A stretch of DNA of 64,000 nucleotides from Marinomonas profundimaris (GCF_000508165.1 NZ_AYOZ01000060.1:124001-188000); one strand, 5' to 3'. Positions 8,889 to 17,959 are shown, numbered from the stretch's first letter. Notes: a model not told the origin generated them from the letters alone. Numbers and translations: made by a program.

Positions 8889-9983
8889 TTAGTGCTGACA
8901 CACCTTTGGCGCCTGATAATCCAAGCCCAATAACGTAAAGTAGTTTTCGCCTAATGCGATGTTTCGGAACGCGTCATCGTCAAGGTATTGATGAATGCGC
9001 CCCGTGGCTTCCAGCTCTTTTTGATACACCTTAAACGAGTTATTTCGAAACGCCACAAAGTCAGAGCCCGGTAAAATTCGATCCGAGTAGCGATTCATAA
9101 AAGCAACGTATTGACCCTGATTGCCCGGCACACTGAAATAATAGTCTTGCAAAATGCGCCATGAAATATCCAGCATCAAATTAGGGTACTGGTCCAACAA
9201 ACGAGACAGAATCGCAATATGCTCAGATGCCTTCATGGTCGTCTGTTCATAAGACATGCCCATATGCGCCCAGACAATTTTATTTTCTGGATACAGCGCC
9301 AATGCCTGCTCCATTAAAGGCAAATACAAGGTTGGAGACGCGTCATTGCCAATGTCTGAATGAATTGTAATGGGGGAATTTCTCACCCGAAGCGCCGCCA
9401 TGAAATCCACCCATTTGGTAATGTCTTTCGGTGTGGCGGGTTTATGTCGATTATTAAATTGAGCCTGTTTGACTAAATTCACTTCCCCCATCCAATGAAA
9501 CATACCGGGGTACCTCTTTTCATAAAACTGCATCATGGCAACCGTCGGTTCAGGGTTAGACAAATCGGTAAAGGTCATGGAAAGCGTAAGATGCAGGTCA
9601 TCCGGTTTGTGCTTAAGCATATTTTCAGCGTTCACAAAATCGTTTCGCGTTGTCGGTGAAACCGGTGTACCGGGGCATTTCAGATAATTAGAACAACTGG
9701 AATCAGCTGGCATCATTTGCCCAATGCCGTAGACATTAGCAAAACGTACGCTGGTGCGAGATAAAAAGGCATTCATCTCTTCAAAGGGAATCGCTCGGCC
9801 GTCGAAAGGCCGATAATGTAAATGCGTGTCCACCACCGCCGTATAAGGTTCCGTCTCTCTGTTGTAGCAGGCAGACTCCCCTTTGAATGACGCCAAAGAA
9901 CGGCCAGCAGGAGGCGCGTCTGAAGAAGCACAACCACCCGCTAACAAGGCGGCAAAAACAGCAAAAGGAAAACAACAACGCAT
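8889..9983 (-). CDS. Lipoprotein amidohydrolase (amidohydrolase_2-like)
   Basis: A 364-residue lipoprotein. The signal peptide ends in a lipobox, LLAGGC (Cys about residue 18), so the protein is anchored in the membrane facing the periplasm. The body resembles the amidohydrolase_2 TIM barrel: VDTHLHYRPFDG carries the HxH metal ligands, further ligands probably lie in ITIHSDIG and WAHMGMS, and the terminal Asp in LPGSDFVAF. The substrate is unknown. ATG at 9983 is chosen over GTG at 9992 because GGGG lies about eight bases before the ATG. Confidence 0.75.
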   Translation of the reverse strand: MRCCFPFAVFAALLAGGCASSDAPPAGRSLASFKGESACYNRETEPYTAVVDTHLHYRPFDGRAIPFEEMNAFLSRTSVRFANVYGIGQMMPADSSCSNYLKCPGTPVSPTTRNDFVNAENMLKHKPDDLHLTLSMTFTDLSNPEPTVAMMQFYEKRYPGMFHWMGEVNLVKQAQFNNRHKPATPKDITKWVDFMAALRVRNSPITIHSDIGNDASPTLYLPLMEQALALYPENKIVWAHMGMSYEQTTMKASEHIAILSRLLDQYPNLMLDISWRILQDYYFSVPGNQGQYVAFMNRYSDRILPGSDFVAFRNNSFKVYQKELEATGRIHQYLDDDAFRNIALGENYFTLLGLDYQAPKVCQH

Positions 9984-10077
9984 GACAAACACCCCAATAA
10001 ATCACAGAATAAGGCTAAGTGGAGAGAGACATTACAAAGCATCTTTTCTTAGGTGTAAACCACAAATCAAAACGACA

Positions 10078-10842
10078 TTAAACAAGAAGCAGTAAAAGCC
10101 CTCCAAACACAATGCGATACCAGCCAAAGGCCACAAAAGTAAACCTTTCTAGAAACGCCATAAACAGCTTCATCACCACAAAAGCACTCACAAATGCGAC
10201 AACGAATCCGACAGCCAACGGAAGCCATTCTTCACCCACGAAGGCATCATAATGCGACAATAAATCGTAGCCAGACGCCGCCATCATGACAGGCAATGCC
10301 AAAAGAAACGAAAACTCCGCACTGGCCTTGCGACTTAAACCCACAAACAGCGCGCCGACAATCGTCGAACCGGCTCGGCTGGTGCCTGGTATCAGGGCGA
10401 ATACTTGTGCCAAACCAATCCACAACGCCTGCTTAACGCTCAGCGCTTCCAATCGCTCAACACTGGGCGTTCGGTTCTTAATAACCTTTTCCGTCAGTAA
10501 AAATACCACACCACCCACAATAAACATGGTCGCCACTACAGACACAGAGAATAGATCTTTAATTTGATGGCGAAGCAAAAAGCCCACAATGGCAACGGGT
10601 AAAAACGCAACAAACACCTGACACCAAAGACGCGTGTGCTTGAAGCTAAAGCGTTCCTTGTAATTGGCGATCACCGCCAAAATTGCCGCCAGCTGAATAA
10701 TCACTTCAAACGCTTTATTTCCTTCCGTTTGCGCCATCCCCAACCATTGACTAACGACAATCATATGACCTGTAGAAGAAATAGGTAAAAACTCCGTGGC
10801 GCCTTCAACTAATCCCAACACCACGCTGTGCACTATATCCAT
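10078..10842 (-). CDS. uppP: Undecaprenyl-diphosphatase UppP/BacA
   Basis: A 254-residue integral membrane enzyme that dephosphorylates undecaprenyl diphosphate to recycle the lipid carrier for peptidoglycan and other envelope polymers. Both family motifs are present: [18 protein letters not shown] at the N-terminus and [14 protein letters not shown] near residue 150. Multiple hydrophobic segments span the protein and length is normal. It is monocistronic by spacing and is divergent from the zntR-like gene. Confidence 0.95.
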   Translation of the reverse strand: MDIVHSVVLGLVEGATEFLPISSTGHMIVVSQWLGMAQTEGNKAFEVIIQLAAILAVIANYKERFSFKHTRLWCQVFVAFLPVAIVGFLLRHQIKDLFSVSVVATMFIVGGVVFLLTEKVIKNRTPSVERLEALSVKQALWIGLAQVFALIPGTSRAGSTIVGALFVGLSRKASAEFSFLLALPVMMAASGYDLLSHYDAFVGEEWLPLAVGFVVAFVSAFVVMKLFMAFLERFTFVAFGWYRIVFGGLLLLLV

Positions 10843-11008
10843 GACAACTCATCCTCTAACATAACGGCACAACGCTCTGTGCTTTTCAAAATTTGTCCGT
10901 AATGTAAAAGATCTCAAGTGAAAGAAAAGTAAAAAGCCCAAGATCCTTCTTTACCTATGACTAAGCACTAAGGTTTATACTGAAAGGAACAATAAAAGGA
11001 GTAGAGAC

Positions 11009-11452
11009 ATGTATCGAATTGGCGAACTGGCAAAACTATGCGGCATAAATAACGACACATTACGCTTCTATGAAAAAAACGCGCTACTCACACCTTCCAG
11101 CCGTTCAGAATCGGGTTATCGCCTGTACACAGACAAAGACAAAGAGACACTGCATTTTATTCTTCGAGCCAAAGGCGTTGGCTTCACACTGGCGGAAATT
11201 CAGGAACTGCTTTCAATAGAGGTCAACAAAGCAGACAAGGCTTGTATGGACGTCAAAATGTTAGTCGACACCAAATTGCACAATGTAGAAAAAAAGCTCG
11301 CGGAACTGGTTCGATTTCAAACGTCACTGAAACGCTTATCCGATGCCTGCTGCGGCGGAGAAGAAAGCGCCGAACACTGCACCATACTTGAAGCGCTGGA
11401 GTCCAACACAGACGATGTTCGACATGAACATCATGATGAACACCTCAAATAA
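11009..11452 (+). CDS. zntR: MerR family zinc-responsive regulator (ZntR-like)
   Basis: A 147-residue MerR regulator with an N-terminal winged helix (MYRIGELAKLCGINNDTLRFYEK), a dimerisation helix and a metal-binding C-terminus. Metal ligands expected for ZntR are present: Cys in KACMDVK, the DACCGG motif, and Cys in EHCTILEALE. The C-terminal tail is His-rich. These features fit ZntR (zinc) better than CueR, although a CadR/PbrR-type response to cadmium or lead is not excluded. AAAGGAG precedes the ATG. No zntA exporter is adjacent, so the target gene lies elsewhere. Confidence 0.8.
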   Translation: MYRIGELAKLCGINNDTLRFYEKNALLTPSSRSESGYRLYTDKDKETLHFILRAKGVGFTLAEIQELLSIEVNKADKACMDVKMLVDTKLHNVEKKLAELVRFQTSLKRLSDACCGGEESAEHCTILEALESNTDDVRHEHHDEHLK

Positions 11453-11498
11453 AAAACACAGAAAAACGACGCCTGCCGACATAAAAGCAACATCATAA

Positions 11499-11539
11499 AA
11501 AAACCAACCATCAATAAATCACATTGATGGTTGGTTTTT
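11499..11539. terminator. Bidirectional rho-independent terminator between zntR and tsx
   Basis: A 15-bp perfect stem (AAACCAACCATCAAT at 11501-11515 with its complement at 11523-11537) and a 7-nt loop, flanked by A and T tracts. It suits termination of both convergent genes. Confidence 0.85.
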
Positions 11540-11557
11540 GCTCAAGAATTGATTCGC

Positions 11558-12346
11558 TTAGAATTTATACGTTGCCGAAATGTAATGAGAAACGCCAGAA
11601 GATTTAAACCCTGAAGAGTCTTTGATGCCATACACATCTTTGTAAATTTTCAGACCGTAACCCAGCGCATACTGTTTAGAATGCCAATACAAGCCTTGGA
11701 AGGTTGCACCACCATCTGTTGCCGTAACATAATCGCTGTCCATACCAAACTGATAATCGACGTAACCTTGGTACGCTAGGAATGACCCGTTATCAAACGT
11801 CTTGAACGGCTTAAACCAGTTGGCTGAAAACTGATAACCGTTCCAGCCATTTCGATTCCCTTGGCTTTTGTCATATAACGCGTAAAGGTTCATCCCTACT
11901 TTACCCAGCCAAGGCATATCCACATCGGCCCCTAAACCAAAGAATGAATTATTCGTCCCATCTTGGCCGCCATTCAAACTAAATAGCGTTGACACATAAA
12001 GCTCTTGTACCGCACCAAACGACAAATCTTTCCCTGTCATTCCGTCTAACGAAAAACGCGGTGCAAGTTTAAGAAACATCTTGTCGCTATCCGCTTTATC
12101 ACTGCTATCACTTGATGTCACATTGAATACGTCAAGATAACCATATAGATCGACAACGCCAGAACGTCCACCAAATTCCATTTCTAAATAATCGTGACTG
12201 GATTCGCCTGGCAATTCATCAAACGCATACATCAAATTAAACTGCTTCCAAGAATAGTCGTTTTTATGGATATCATCAGAATAGTCTGCCGCAAAACTGG
12301 TGCTAGCAAGAACCATAGTAGAAAGACCTAAAAGCGCTTTGATCAT
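11558..12346 (-). CDS. Tsx/OmpK family nucleoside-type outer membrane channel
   Basis: A 262-residue outer membrane protein with a signal peptide (MIKALLGLSTMVLASTSFA) and a C-terminal strand ending in YKF, as expected for a beta barrel. Segments such as DLYGYLDVFN, FFGLGADVDMPWLGKVGMNLYALYDKS and WHSKQYALGYGLKIYKDVY fit the Tsx/OmpK nucleoside-specific channel family (PF03502). The start is set at 12346 because GAGGGG precedes that ATG; the longer frame to 12442 has no signal peptide at its N-terminus. Two palindromes in the upstream region suggest regulation. Confidence 0.85.
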   Translation of the reverse strand: MIKALLGLSTMVLASTSFAADYSDDIHKNDYSWKQFNLMYAFDELPGESSHDYLEMEFGGRSGVVDLYGYLDVFNVTSSDSSDKADSDKMFLKLAPRFSLDGMTGKDLSFGAVQELYVSTLFSLNGGQDGTNNSFFGLGADVDMPWLGKVGMNLYALYDKSQGNRNGWNGYQFSANWFKPFKTFDNGSFLAYQGYVDYQFGMDSDYVTATDGGATFQGLYWHSKQYALGYGLKIYKDVYGIKDSSGFKSSGVSHYISATYKF

Positions 12347-12391
12347 ACGTTTCCCCTCAATCAACACTGTGTATTTTAAATGCAATAAATA

Positions 12392-12405
12392 TGACCTAAT
12401 GGTCA
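12392..12405. promoter_or_regulatory. Palindrome TGACC-N4-GGTCA upstream of the tsx-like gene
   Basis: TGACCTAATGGTCA, perfect five-base arms around four bases, sits about 46-60 bases before the Tsx-like start codon, where a promoter would be expected. It resembles operators of TetR- or GntR-type repressors. The regulator is unknown. Confidence 0.5.
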
Positions 12406-12440
12406 GAATCATGCATATTACAGTTTTTCGAAGGTGACGC

Positions 12441-12472
12441 AATTTAATTCAAAAATCATTTTGAATTAAATT
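12441..12472. promoter_or_regulatory. Perfect 14-bp inverted repeat upstream of the tsx-like gene
   Basis: Arms 12441-12454 and 12459-12472 are exact complements (AATTTAATTCAAAA and TTTTGAATTAAATT) with a 4-base loop ATCA. Very AT-rich and with no following T tract, so it is more likely an operator or upstream element than a terminator. Confidence 0.5.
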
Positions 12473-12691
12473 TAATTGCACAAATCTGGTAAAAATAGAT
12501 TTTTTATTGCACCAAAATGAATTATTAAGAAACAACCCATCTATCAACCGATAAGGCGAGAATATCGACCCCCCCCCATACTTCGCAAAAAAAAACGCAC
12601 TACTTATGTGCGTAACATTCAAAACCAGCATTTCCAAAAAAACACATTAAAACTAAACAGCATTGCTTCTTAAAGCGTATTTTTTCGACAT
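12473..12691. other. Intergenic region between tsx leader and terminator
   Basis: AT-rich sequence without a convincing gene. It contains a run of nine C (12569-12577) and a nearby run of nine A. No known RNA or repeat was recognised. Confidence 0.5.
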
Positions 12692-12737
12692 AAAAAAGAG
12701 CGAGGGGCAGCGAGCATTCGCGGCGCCTCACTCTTTT
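12692..12737 (-). terminator. Terminator downstream of cbpA-cbpM and the dehydrogenase remnant
   Basis: A long hairpin: arms 12694-12708 and 12723-12737 pair with two mismatches, with additional pairing inside (GCGA/TCGC). Read on the minus strand it ends in a run of T, so it should end the cbpA-cbpM transcript. Confidence 0.75.
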
Positions 12738-12755
12738 CATTGAAATACTATGAGC

Positions 12756-12947
12756 TCATAAAATACGGAAGGTTTGACCTGTTTGACGACCTTCAACACT
12801 TTTCGCGTACCCTAAAGCCGCTCGTGCAGCAGGAACCGGATTATGTCCGCGGAAATAAGGCCCAAAAACCTCCATCGCTTCTTCAATAACGCCTGGGCTA
12901 ACAATGTTGATTCTCAGACCTTTCAACAATTCATTTAAGGCAACTGG
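12756..12947 (-). pseudogene. C-terminal remnant of a short-chain dehydrogenase gene
   Basis: The reverse strand behind cbpM encodes about 60 residues ending at a TGA (12756-12758). The segment contains LKGLRINIVSPGVIEEAM, NPVPAARAALGYAKSVEG and the end GQTFRIL. This is the typical C-terminus of ~200-residue SDR oxidoreductases (LPRGLRIN-VSP and VPAARVA-Y-SVEG-QTGQ patterns). The frame is closed upstream by TAG at 12948-12950 and runs into the cbpM 3' end, so the Rossmann fold and the Tyr-Lys catalytic part are missing. It looks like what remains after a deletion that joined cbpM to the middle of an SDR gene. Confidence 0.7.
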
Positions 12948-13255
12948 CTACTGAGTAAAGCAATGTGTTTTTGTAAATCGTCAATTTCATCCAATAACTC
13001 TAGGCTCAATGCCACACCGGACAAATTCAATTCCAGTTCATTCATCAGCCTTTGCGCACGCTGCAATCTCACCAACGCTTGGCTGTTAAAATACCAATCC
13101 TCTGGTGACGGTTGTTCAACTGGCTCAACAATGCCGTATTCCACCATTTCAATAATGATGTCCGTATGAGCACCACAGCGTTCACACACTTCTTCTAAGG
13201 TAAACAACACATGCTCATGTTGAGACTCAATCACCACTATCTCTGATTTAGACAT
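12935..13255 (-). CDS. cbpM: Chaperone modulatory protein CbpM
   Basis: A 106-residue MerR-like small protein that follows cbpA after three bases. In E. coli CbpM binds the J domain of CbpA and inhibits both its co-chaperone and DNA-binding activities. The sequence has the expected FTLEEVCERCGAHTDIIIEMVEYGIVEP helix-turn-helix-like part and a C-terminal helical region. Its stop overlaps the reading frame of the dehydrogenase remnant. Confidence 0.85.
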   Translation of the reverse strand: MSKSEIVVIESQHEHVLFTLEEVCERCGAHTDIIIEMVEYGIVEPVEQPSPEDWYFNSQALVRLQRAQRLMNELELNLSGVALSLELLDEIDDLQKHIALLSSQLP

Positions 13256-13258
13256 GCT

Positions 13259-14227
13259 CTACCCCTCGAAAATGTGTCGTGGATTAAAGTTCGATTCACT
13301 CTCAGCAAGTTGCTGATAAAGTACTTTGGCTTCATCGCTGTGTGCTTTTGGCAAACTGACCTGCAAAGTAACGATTTGGTCGCCAGAGACTTCCCCACCT
13401 TTTTTAGCCAAGCCTTTGCCTTTGATTCGCAGTTTACTACCGCTATTGGAACCAGCAGGTATTTTGAGCTTCACTTTCCCACTGATAGTGGGCACTTCTA
13501 CCGTCGCGCCTAACGCGGCTTCCCAACAAGCCACCGGTAACGTCAGTAGAATATTCGCACCATCCACCGCAAAATAAGGATGCGGTGCAAATTCAATCTC
13601 AAGCAATAAATCCCCTGCTTTACCACCACCAACGCCTAACTCGCCCTGCCCAGCCAAACGAATATGTTGACCTTGTGTAACGCCTGCGGGAATTTTAACC
13701 TTGAGTGTTTTATCTCTTTGTCGCATCACACCATTTTGATCGGGTTCAGAAACCCGCAATGCTATTTGTCGCTGACACCCTTCATACGCCTCTTCAAGAA
13801 ACAACGCGATTTTATAATTTACATCACGCCCTCGTTGACTCGCCGAGCGTTGAAAGCCATCCGATTGACGAAATCCACCGCCGCTGGCCCCAAAAATAGA
13901 ATCAAAAAAATCACTGAAATCGCCATCGCTGCTGTGACTGTATGAGCGTTGACCTGAATGAGAAGATTGCCAATCTGGCGGTGGCTGAAAACCACCGTCT
14001 GCTCGATGACTACCTTGCTTACGCAATACATCGTATTCAGCGCGTTTTTCTGGATCTTTCAATACCGTATACGCTTCACCTACTTCTTTGAATTGCTGCT
14101 CAGCATTGGCTTCTTTACTGACATCAGGGTGATATTTTCTAGCGAGCTTGCGGTAGCTCGCTTTTATCGTGGAGGCATCGGCTTGTTCAGTGACACCCAG
14201 AATTTTGTAATAGTCTTTAAACTCCAT
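13259..14227 (-). CDS. cbpA: Curved DNA-binding protein CbpA, DnaJ-class co-chaperone
   Basis: A 322-residue class II J protein. The N-terminal J domain (residues 5-70) contains the HPD motif in [11 protein letters not shown] Gly/Ser/Phe-rich linker follows (about 75-135), then the two DnaJ C-terminal beta domains with no zinc finger. CbpA works with DnaK and also binds curved DNA in stationary phase. It forms an operon with cbpM. Length is close to that of E. coli CbpA (306 residues). Confidence 0.92.
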   Translation of the reverse strand: MEFKDYYKILGVTEQADASTIKASYRKLARKYHPDVSKEANAEQQFKEVGEAYTVLKDPEKRAEYDVLRKQGSHRADGGFQPPPDWQSSHSGQRSYSHSSDGDFSDFFDSIFGASGGGFRQSDGFQRSASQRGRDVNYKIALFLEEAYEGCQRQIALRVSEPDQNGVMRQRDKTLKVKIPAGVTQGQHIRLAGQGELGVGGGKAGDLLLEIEFAPHPYFAVDGANILLTLPVACWEAALGATVEVPTISGKVKLKIPAGSNSGSKLRIKGKGLAKKGGEVSGDQIVTLQVSLPKAHSDEAKVLYQQLAESESNFNPRHIFEG

Positions 14228-14265
14228 ACAACCTCACTTCTATCGCCGCCAGTTTAATCTTACGA

Positions 14266-14487
14266 ATGCGTTCGTTCAGTACATTGGCCCTTTTTATCAT
14301 CATAGGCCTTTCCTTCCCGATTGCTGTTTATATTTCAAACAGTACTGATATGAAGCAGGGAAAATGGTCACGAGTAGCACGACACAACCCATTCACTCGT
14401 TTAAAGAACAAAAAAGTCCGCCGAATGGTACTTAGTTCTATAAGAAGGGTCAGTTTGATTTTACTCAGCCCCCTCTATCACCGATAA
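14266..14487 (+). CDS. Doubtful small ORF with N-terminal hydrophobic segment
   Basis: A 73-codon frame with a hydrophobic N-terminal segment (residues 5-25) and a basic remainder rich in Arg, Lys and Ser. It lies between divergent cbpA and the OsmC-YcaO gene and has no clear ribosome binding site. No family is recognised. It could be a small membrane protein or chance; if it is not a gene, 14228-14563 is an empty intergenic region holding the two divergent promoters. Confidence 0.25.
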   Translation: MRSFSTLALFIIIGLSFPIAVYISNSTDMKQGKWSRVARHNPFTRLKNKKVRRMVLSSIRRVSLILLSPLYHR

Positions 14488-14563
14488 TTCCCCCCAATGA
14501 CTCACTCCTAGGCAATGAAAAGTCTTGGCAGAGCAATTCGCCTATTTAGTGGAATACTATTCA

Positions 14564-16750
14564 ATGGAAATCAAAGTTAACTTTCTCGACAATCTAAGAC
14601 TTGAAGCCAAATTTGACGATTTTACCGTTATCACCGATCAGCCGATCCGTTACAAAGGCGATGGCTCTGCACCCAGCCCATTTGACTACTTTCTCGCCTC
14701 GTCAGCGCTGTGCGCAGCGTATTTCGTCAAGGTATATTGTAAATCTCGTGACATTTCCACCGACAACATTCGTCTGTCACAGAACAACATTGTCGATCCT
14801 GAAGATCGCTACAATCAAATATTCCAAATTCAAGTCGAACTACCAGACGACATTTCAGACAAAGACCGCCAAGGCATCTTGCGCTCCATTGAACGATGCA
14901 CCGTAAAGAAAGTCGTGCAGACAGGGCCGGAATTCAAAATCGAAACCGTCGCGAATTTAGACGCAGACGCCAACGCGATGTTAATGGGACAACCAGACAG
15001 CGCCGCAAGCACAGTAATTCTGGGCAAAGACCTTCCGCTCGAACAAACCATTGCCAATATGACCGGCTTACTGGCCGACTTAGGCATGAAAATTGAGATC
15101 TCATCGTGGCGCAACATCGTACCCAACGTTTGGTCGCTGCACATTCGCGATGCCGCCTCACCAATGTGTTTTACCAACGGCAAAGGTGCGTCGAAAGAAA
15201 GCGCCTTATGTTCCGCTCTAGGCGAGTTTATCGAACGCCTGAACAACAATTTTTTCTACAACGACCAATTCTTTGGAACCGACATCGCCAACAGCGACTT
15301 CGTGCATTACCCAAATGAAAAATGGTTTGCGCTAACCGAAGACGATTCCCTGCCAGCCGGCATTCTGGATGAATATTGTTTAGACATTTACAACCCAGAC
15401 GACGAATTACGCGGTTCGAACTTAATCGACACCAACTCAGGCAATAAAGAACGTGGCATTTGTGCGATCCCTTACACTCGAAAATCCGATGGCGAAACGG
15501 TTTACGTTCCCTCCAATCTCATCGAAAACCTCTTTTTAAGCAATGGCATGAGTGCCGGCAACAACCTGCAAGAAGCCCACGTACAATGCTTGTCGGAAAT
15601 TTTTGAACGCGCCGTAAAACGCCAAATCATCGAAGATGAAATCGTCTTGCCCGATGTGCCGATGGAGGTTTTGCAAAAATACCCTAGCATTCTTGCTGGC
15701 ATCAACGGCTTAGAAGAACAAGGCTTTCCGATCGTCGTGAAAGACGCCTCGCTGGGTGGCCAATTCCCTGTGATGTGCGTCACACTGATGAACCCCAAAA
15801 CAGGCGGCGTGTTTGCTTCTTTTGGCGCGCACCCAAGTCTTGAAGTCGCGTTAGAGCGCAGCTTAACCGAGTTGCTTCAAGGCCGCAGTTTTGAAGGTTT
15901 GAACGATGTCCCCAAACCAACGTTTAACAGCATGGCGGTGAGCGAACCTGAAAATTTTGTTGAGCATTTCATTGACTCAACCGGAGTCATTTCATGGCGC
16001 TTCTTTAGCAGTAAGCACGACTATGATTTCTGTGAATGGGATTTTTCTGGCACCAGCGAAGAAGAAGCCAACAGCCTATTCGCCATCTTAGAAACGCTCG
16101 AAAAAGAAGTGTACATTGCCGAATTTACGGACTTAGGCGCATCGGCGTGTCGTATTCTCGTGCCCGATTATTCGGAAATTTATCCTGTAGAAGACTTGGT
16201 GTGGGACAACACCAACAAATCTCTGGATTATCGCGAAGACATCTTGAATCTGCATTCTTTAAACGCCAAGCAACTCGCCAACTTGGTCACCCGTTTAGAA
16301 GACAGCCAACTCGATAACTACACCGACATTCCGACCTTAATTGGCATTGTATTTGATGAAAATACCGTGTGGGGCCAATTAACCATTATGGAACTTAAGA
16401 TCCTGATTTACTTGGCACTTGGCGCCCATGAAGACGCCTTAGAGCTGGTTGGTGAGTTTCTCCAATTTAACGACAATACCGTAAAGCGCGGCCTGTTTTA
16501 TCAAGCCATGAATGCGGTACTGGAAGTCACGTTAGACGAAGAACTGGAGCTTAACGACTTCATTCACAGTTTCAGTCGTATGTTTGGTAAAGACGTTATC
16601 GACAACGTTGTCGGTTCCGTCACAGGTGACGTGCGTTTTTATGGACTCACCAAAACCAGCATGCAACTTGAAGGTATCGAACCGCACTTACGCTTGATCG
16701 AAAGTTATAAAAAACTGCATCAAGCGCGTAAAGCCAACGCGTCAAAATAA
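14564..16750 (+). CDS. OsmC domain/YcaO domain fusion protein
   Basis: A 728-residue two-part protein. Residues 1-145 form an OsmC/YhfA-like domain with the two redox cysteines expected for that fold (SSALCAAYF and SIERCTVKK). The rest matches E. coli YcaO throughout, including SALGEFIERLN, ERGICAIPYTR, SNGMSAGN and LSEIFERAVK, which line the ATP-binding site. YcaO proteins use ATP to activate amide bonds; the E. coli protein is linked to RimO-dependent methylthiolation of ribosomal protein S12. ATG at 14564 is preferred over the TTG at 14525, which lacks a ribosome binding site. Followed after 24 bases by an MltC-like gene. Confidence 0.9.
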   Translation: MEIKVNFLDNLRLEAKFDDFTVITDQPIRYKGDGSAPSPFDYFLASSALCAAYFVKVYCKSRDISTDNIRLSQNNIVDPEDRYNQIFQIQVELPDDISDKDRQGILRSIERCTVKKVVQTGPEFKIETVANLDADANAMLMGQPDSAASTVILGKDLPLEQTIANMTGLLADLGMKIEISSWRNIVPNVWSLHIRDAASPMCFTNGKGASKESALCSALGEFIERLNNNFFYNDQFFGTDIANSDFVHYPNEKWFALTEDDSLPAGILDEYCLDIYNPDDELRGSNLIDTNSGNKERGICAIPYTRKSDGETVYVPSNLIENLFLSNGMSAGNNLQEAHVQCLSEIFERAVKRQIIEDEIVLPDVPMEVLQKYPSILAGINGLEEQGFPIVVKDASLGGQFPVMCVTLMNPKTGGVFASFGAHPSLEVALERSLTELLQGRSFEGLNDVPKPTFNSMAVSEPENFVEHFIDSTGVISWRFFSSKHDYDFCEWDFSGTSEEEANSLFAILETLEKEVYIAEFTDLGASACRILVPDYSEIYPVEDLVWDNTNKSLDYREDILNLHSLNAKQLANLVTRLEDSQLDNYTDIPTLIGIVFDENTVWGQLTIMELKILIYLALGAHEDALELVGEFLQFNDNTVKRGLFYQAMNAVLEVTLDEELELNDFIHSFSRMFGKDVIDNVVGSVTGDVRFYGLTKTSMQLEGIEPHLRLIESYKKLHQARKANASK

Positions 16751-16774
16751 TACAGAAGGATGAGAAGCCACTAA

Positions 16775-17959
16775 ATGTTTCATAATATTGCTCGCCGATT
16801 CGCCTTTATCGCCATTGGCTTCCTGTTATTCGCATTAAGTGGCTGCCAATCCTTGTCGCTGTCATTTGACTCTGTGGATTCCGTGAAAGAATTATCCGAA
16901 CAAATAAAAGACGCCGGCGACATTGACGATGTAAAAGCCATCGCGAAACAAGCCAAAGTCACCAGAGACGTCATTAGAGCAGACATTAAAACAATAAAAG
17001 CCCTGTACGCTGACCTTGATCTGAAAGTGAATAAGAAATGGGGCAAAGGCAATAGCGAGCTGCCTGATAAGAAAAAGTACGTAAAATACACCAACGACTA
17101 CCAAGCCAGAACGATTGTCGACTTTGATAAAGGCACAGTCCGAGTCGAAACACTCACCACAAACTCACCGCTTGATACCTTAAAACAAGCCGTCGCAACC
17201 ACACTACTCACAACAGCCGATCCTACTAAAACCGATATTTTTTCCAGCGCCGCTCCGAATACCGAAGGTGTGCCATTTTTGTACCCTCAAGTCATGGACC
17301 ACGATGGAAAGCTCGTACAGTATCGCTGGCGAGCAGAACGTTACTCAAATTACCTTGTGACCAACAAACTTAAAAAGTCCAAATCAAACGGCAAAACGGT
17401 TTACGCCGTTGAATTCGATCTTGTTGCACAGCACGAACACCTTCGCCAAGAAAAATACAGCGACTACGTCATTGCCGCCGCCAATCGCTATAACCTAGAA
17501 CCCGCGCTCATTTATGGCATCATCGAAACCGAAAGTTCGTTTAACCCTTACGCCGTCAGCCCAGCAAACGCCTATGGTTTGATGCAAGTGGTGCCCGCCA
17601 CCGCAGGCAAAGACGTGTACAACCTAGTGAAGAAAAAGTCCGGCCAGCCAACCAAAGAAGTGCTCTTTTCCCCTGCCAACAACATCGATATTGGCAGCGC
17701 TTACCTCTATATTTTACAAACACGCTATCTCGCCAAAGTCACCAATAAAACCAGCCAAGAATATTCCATGATCTCCGCTTACAACGGCGGCACAGGCAAC
17801 GTACTGAAAACCTTCGACAGCAACAGAACAACCGCCATGAAAAAGCTTAACCAAACCTCCGTGAGCAATGTTTATAAAAAACTCAGATACGACCATCCTC
17901 GATCTGAATCTCAGATGTACTTAGAAAAAGTGACAAAAGCGAAGAAGAACTATGAGTAG
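16775..17959 (+). CDS. MltC-like membrane-bound lytic murein transglycosylase
   Basis: A 394-residue lipoprotein. The signal peptide ends in ALSGC (lipobox, Cys about residue 24). A DUF3393-type N-terminal domain covers about residues 40-210 and a C-terminal SLT domain about 225-390. The SLT domain has the catalytic Glu in GIIETESSFNPYAVSP, then AYGLMQVVPATAG and SAYNGGTGNV. Such enzymes cleave peptidoglycan glycan strands to 1,6-anhydro ends at the outer membrane. The order DUF3393 then SLT is that of MltC. It may share a transcript with the OsmC-YcaO gene. Confidence 0.88.
   Translation: MFHNIARRFAFIAIGFLLFALSGCQSLSLSFDSVDSVKELSEQIKDAGDIDDVKAIAKQAKVTRDVIRADIKTIKALYADLDLKVNKKWGKGNSELPDKKKYVKYTNDYQARTIVDFDKGTVRVETLTTNSPLDTLKQAVATTLLTTADPTKTDIFSSAAPNTEGVPFLYPQVMDHDGKLVQYRWRAERYSNYLVTNKLKKSKSNGKTVYAVEFDLVAQHEHLRQEKYSDYVIAAANRYNLEPALIYGIIETESSFNPYAVSPANAYGLMQVVPATAGKDVYNLVKKKSGQPTKEVLFSPANNIDIGSAYLYILQTRYLAKVTNKTSQEYSMISAYNGGTGNVLKTFDSNRTTAMKKLNQTSVSNVYKKLRYDHPRSESQMYLEKVTKAKKNYE

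Noticed and set aside
12569..12595. Runs of nine C and nine A close together as a phase-variation tract
   Set aside because: They lie outside any gene and not at a clear promoter spacing, so a switch is not supported.
12449..12637. A 62-codon open frame on the minus strand upstream of the tsx-like gene
   Set aside because: It overlaps a perfect palindrome and homopolymer runs, has no ribosome binding site or recognisable protein pattern, and its codon use is unlike neighbouring genes.
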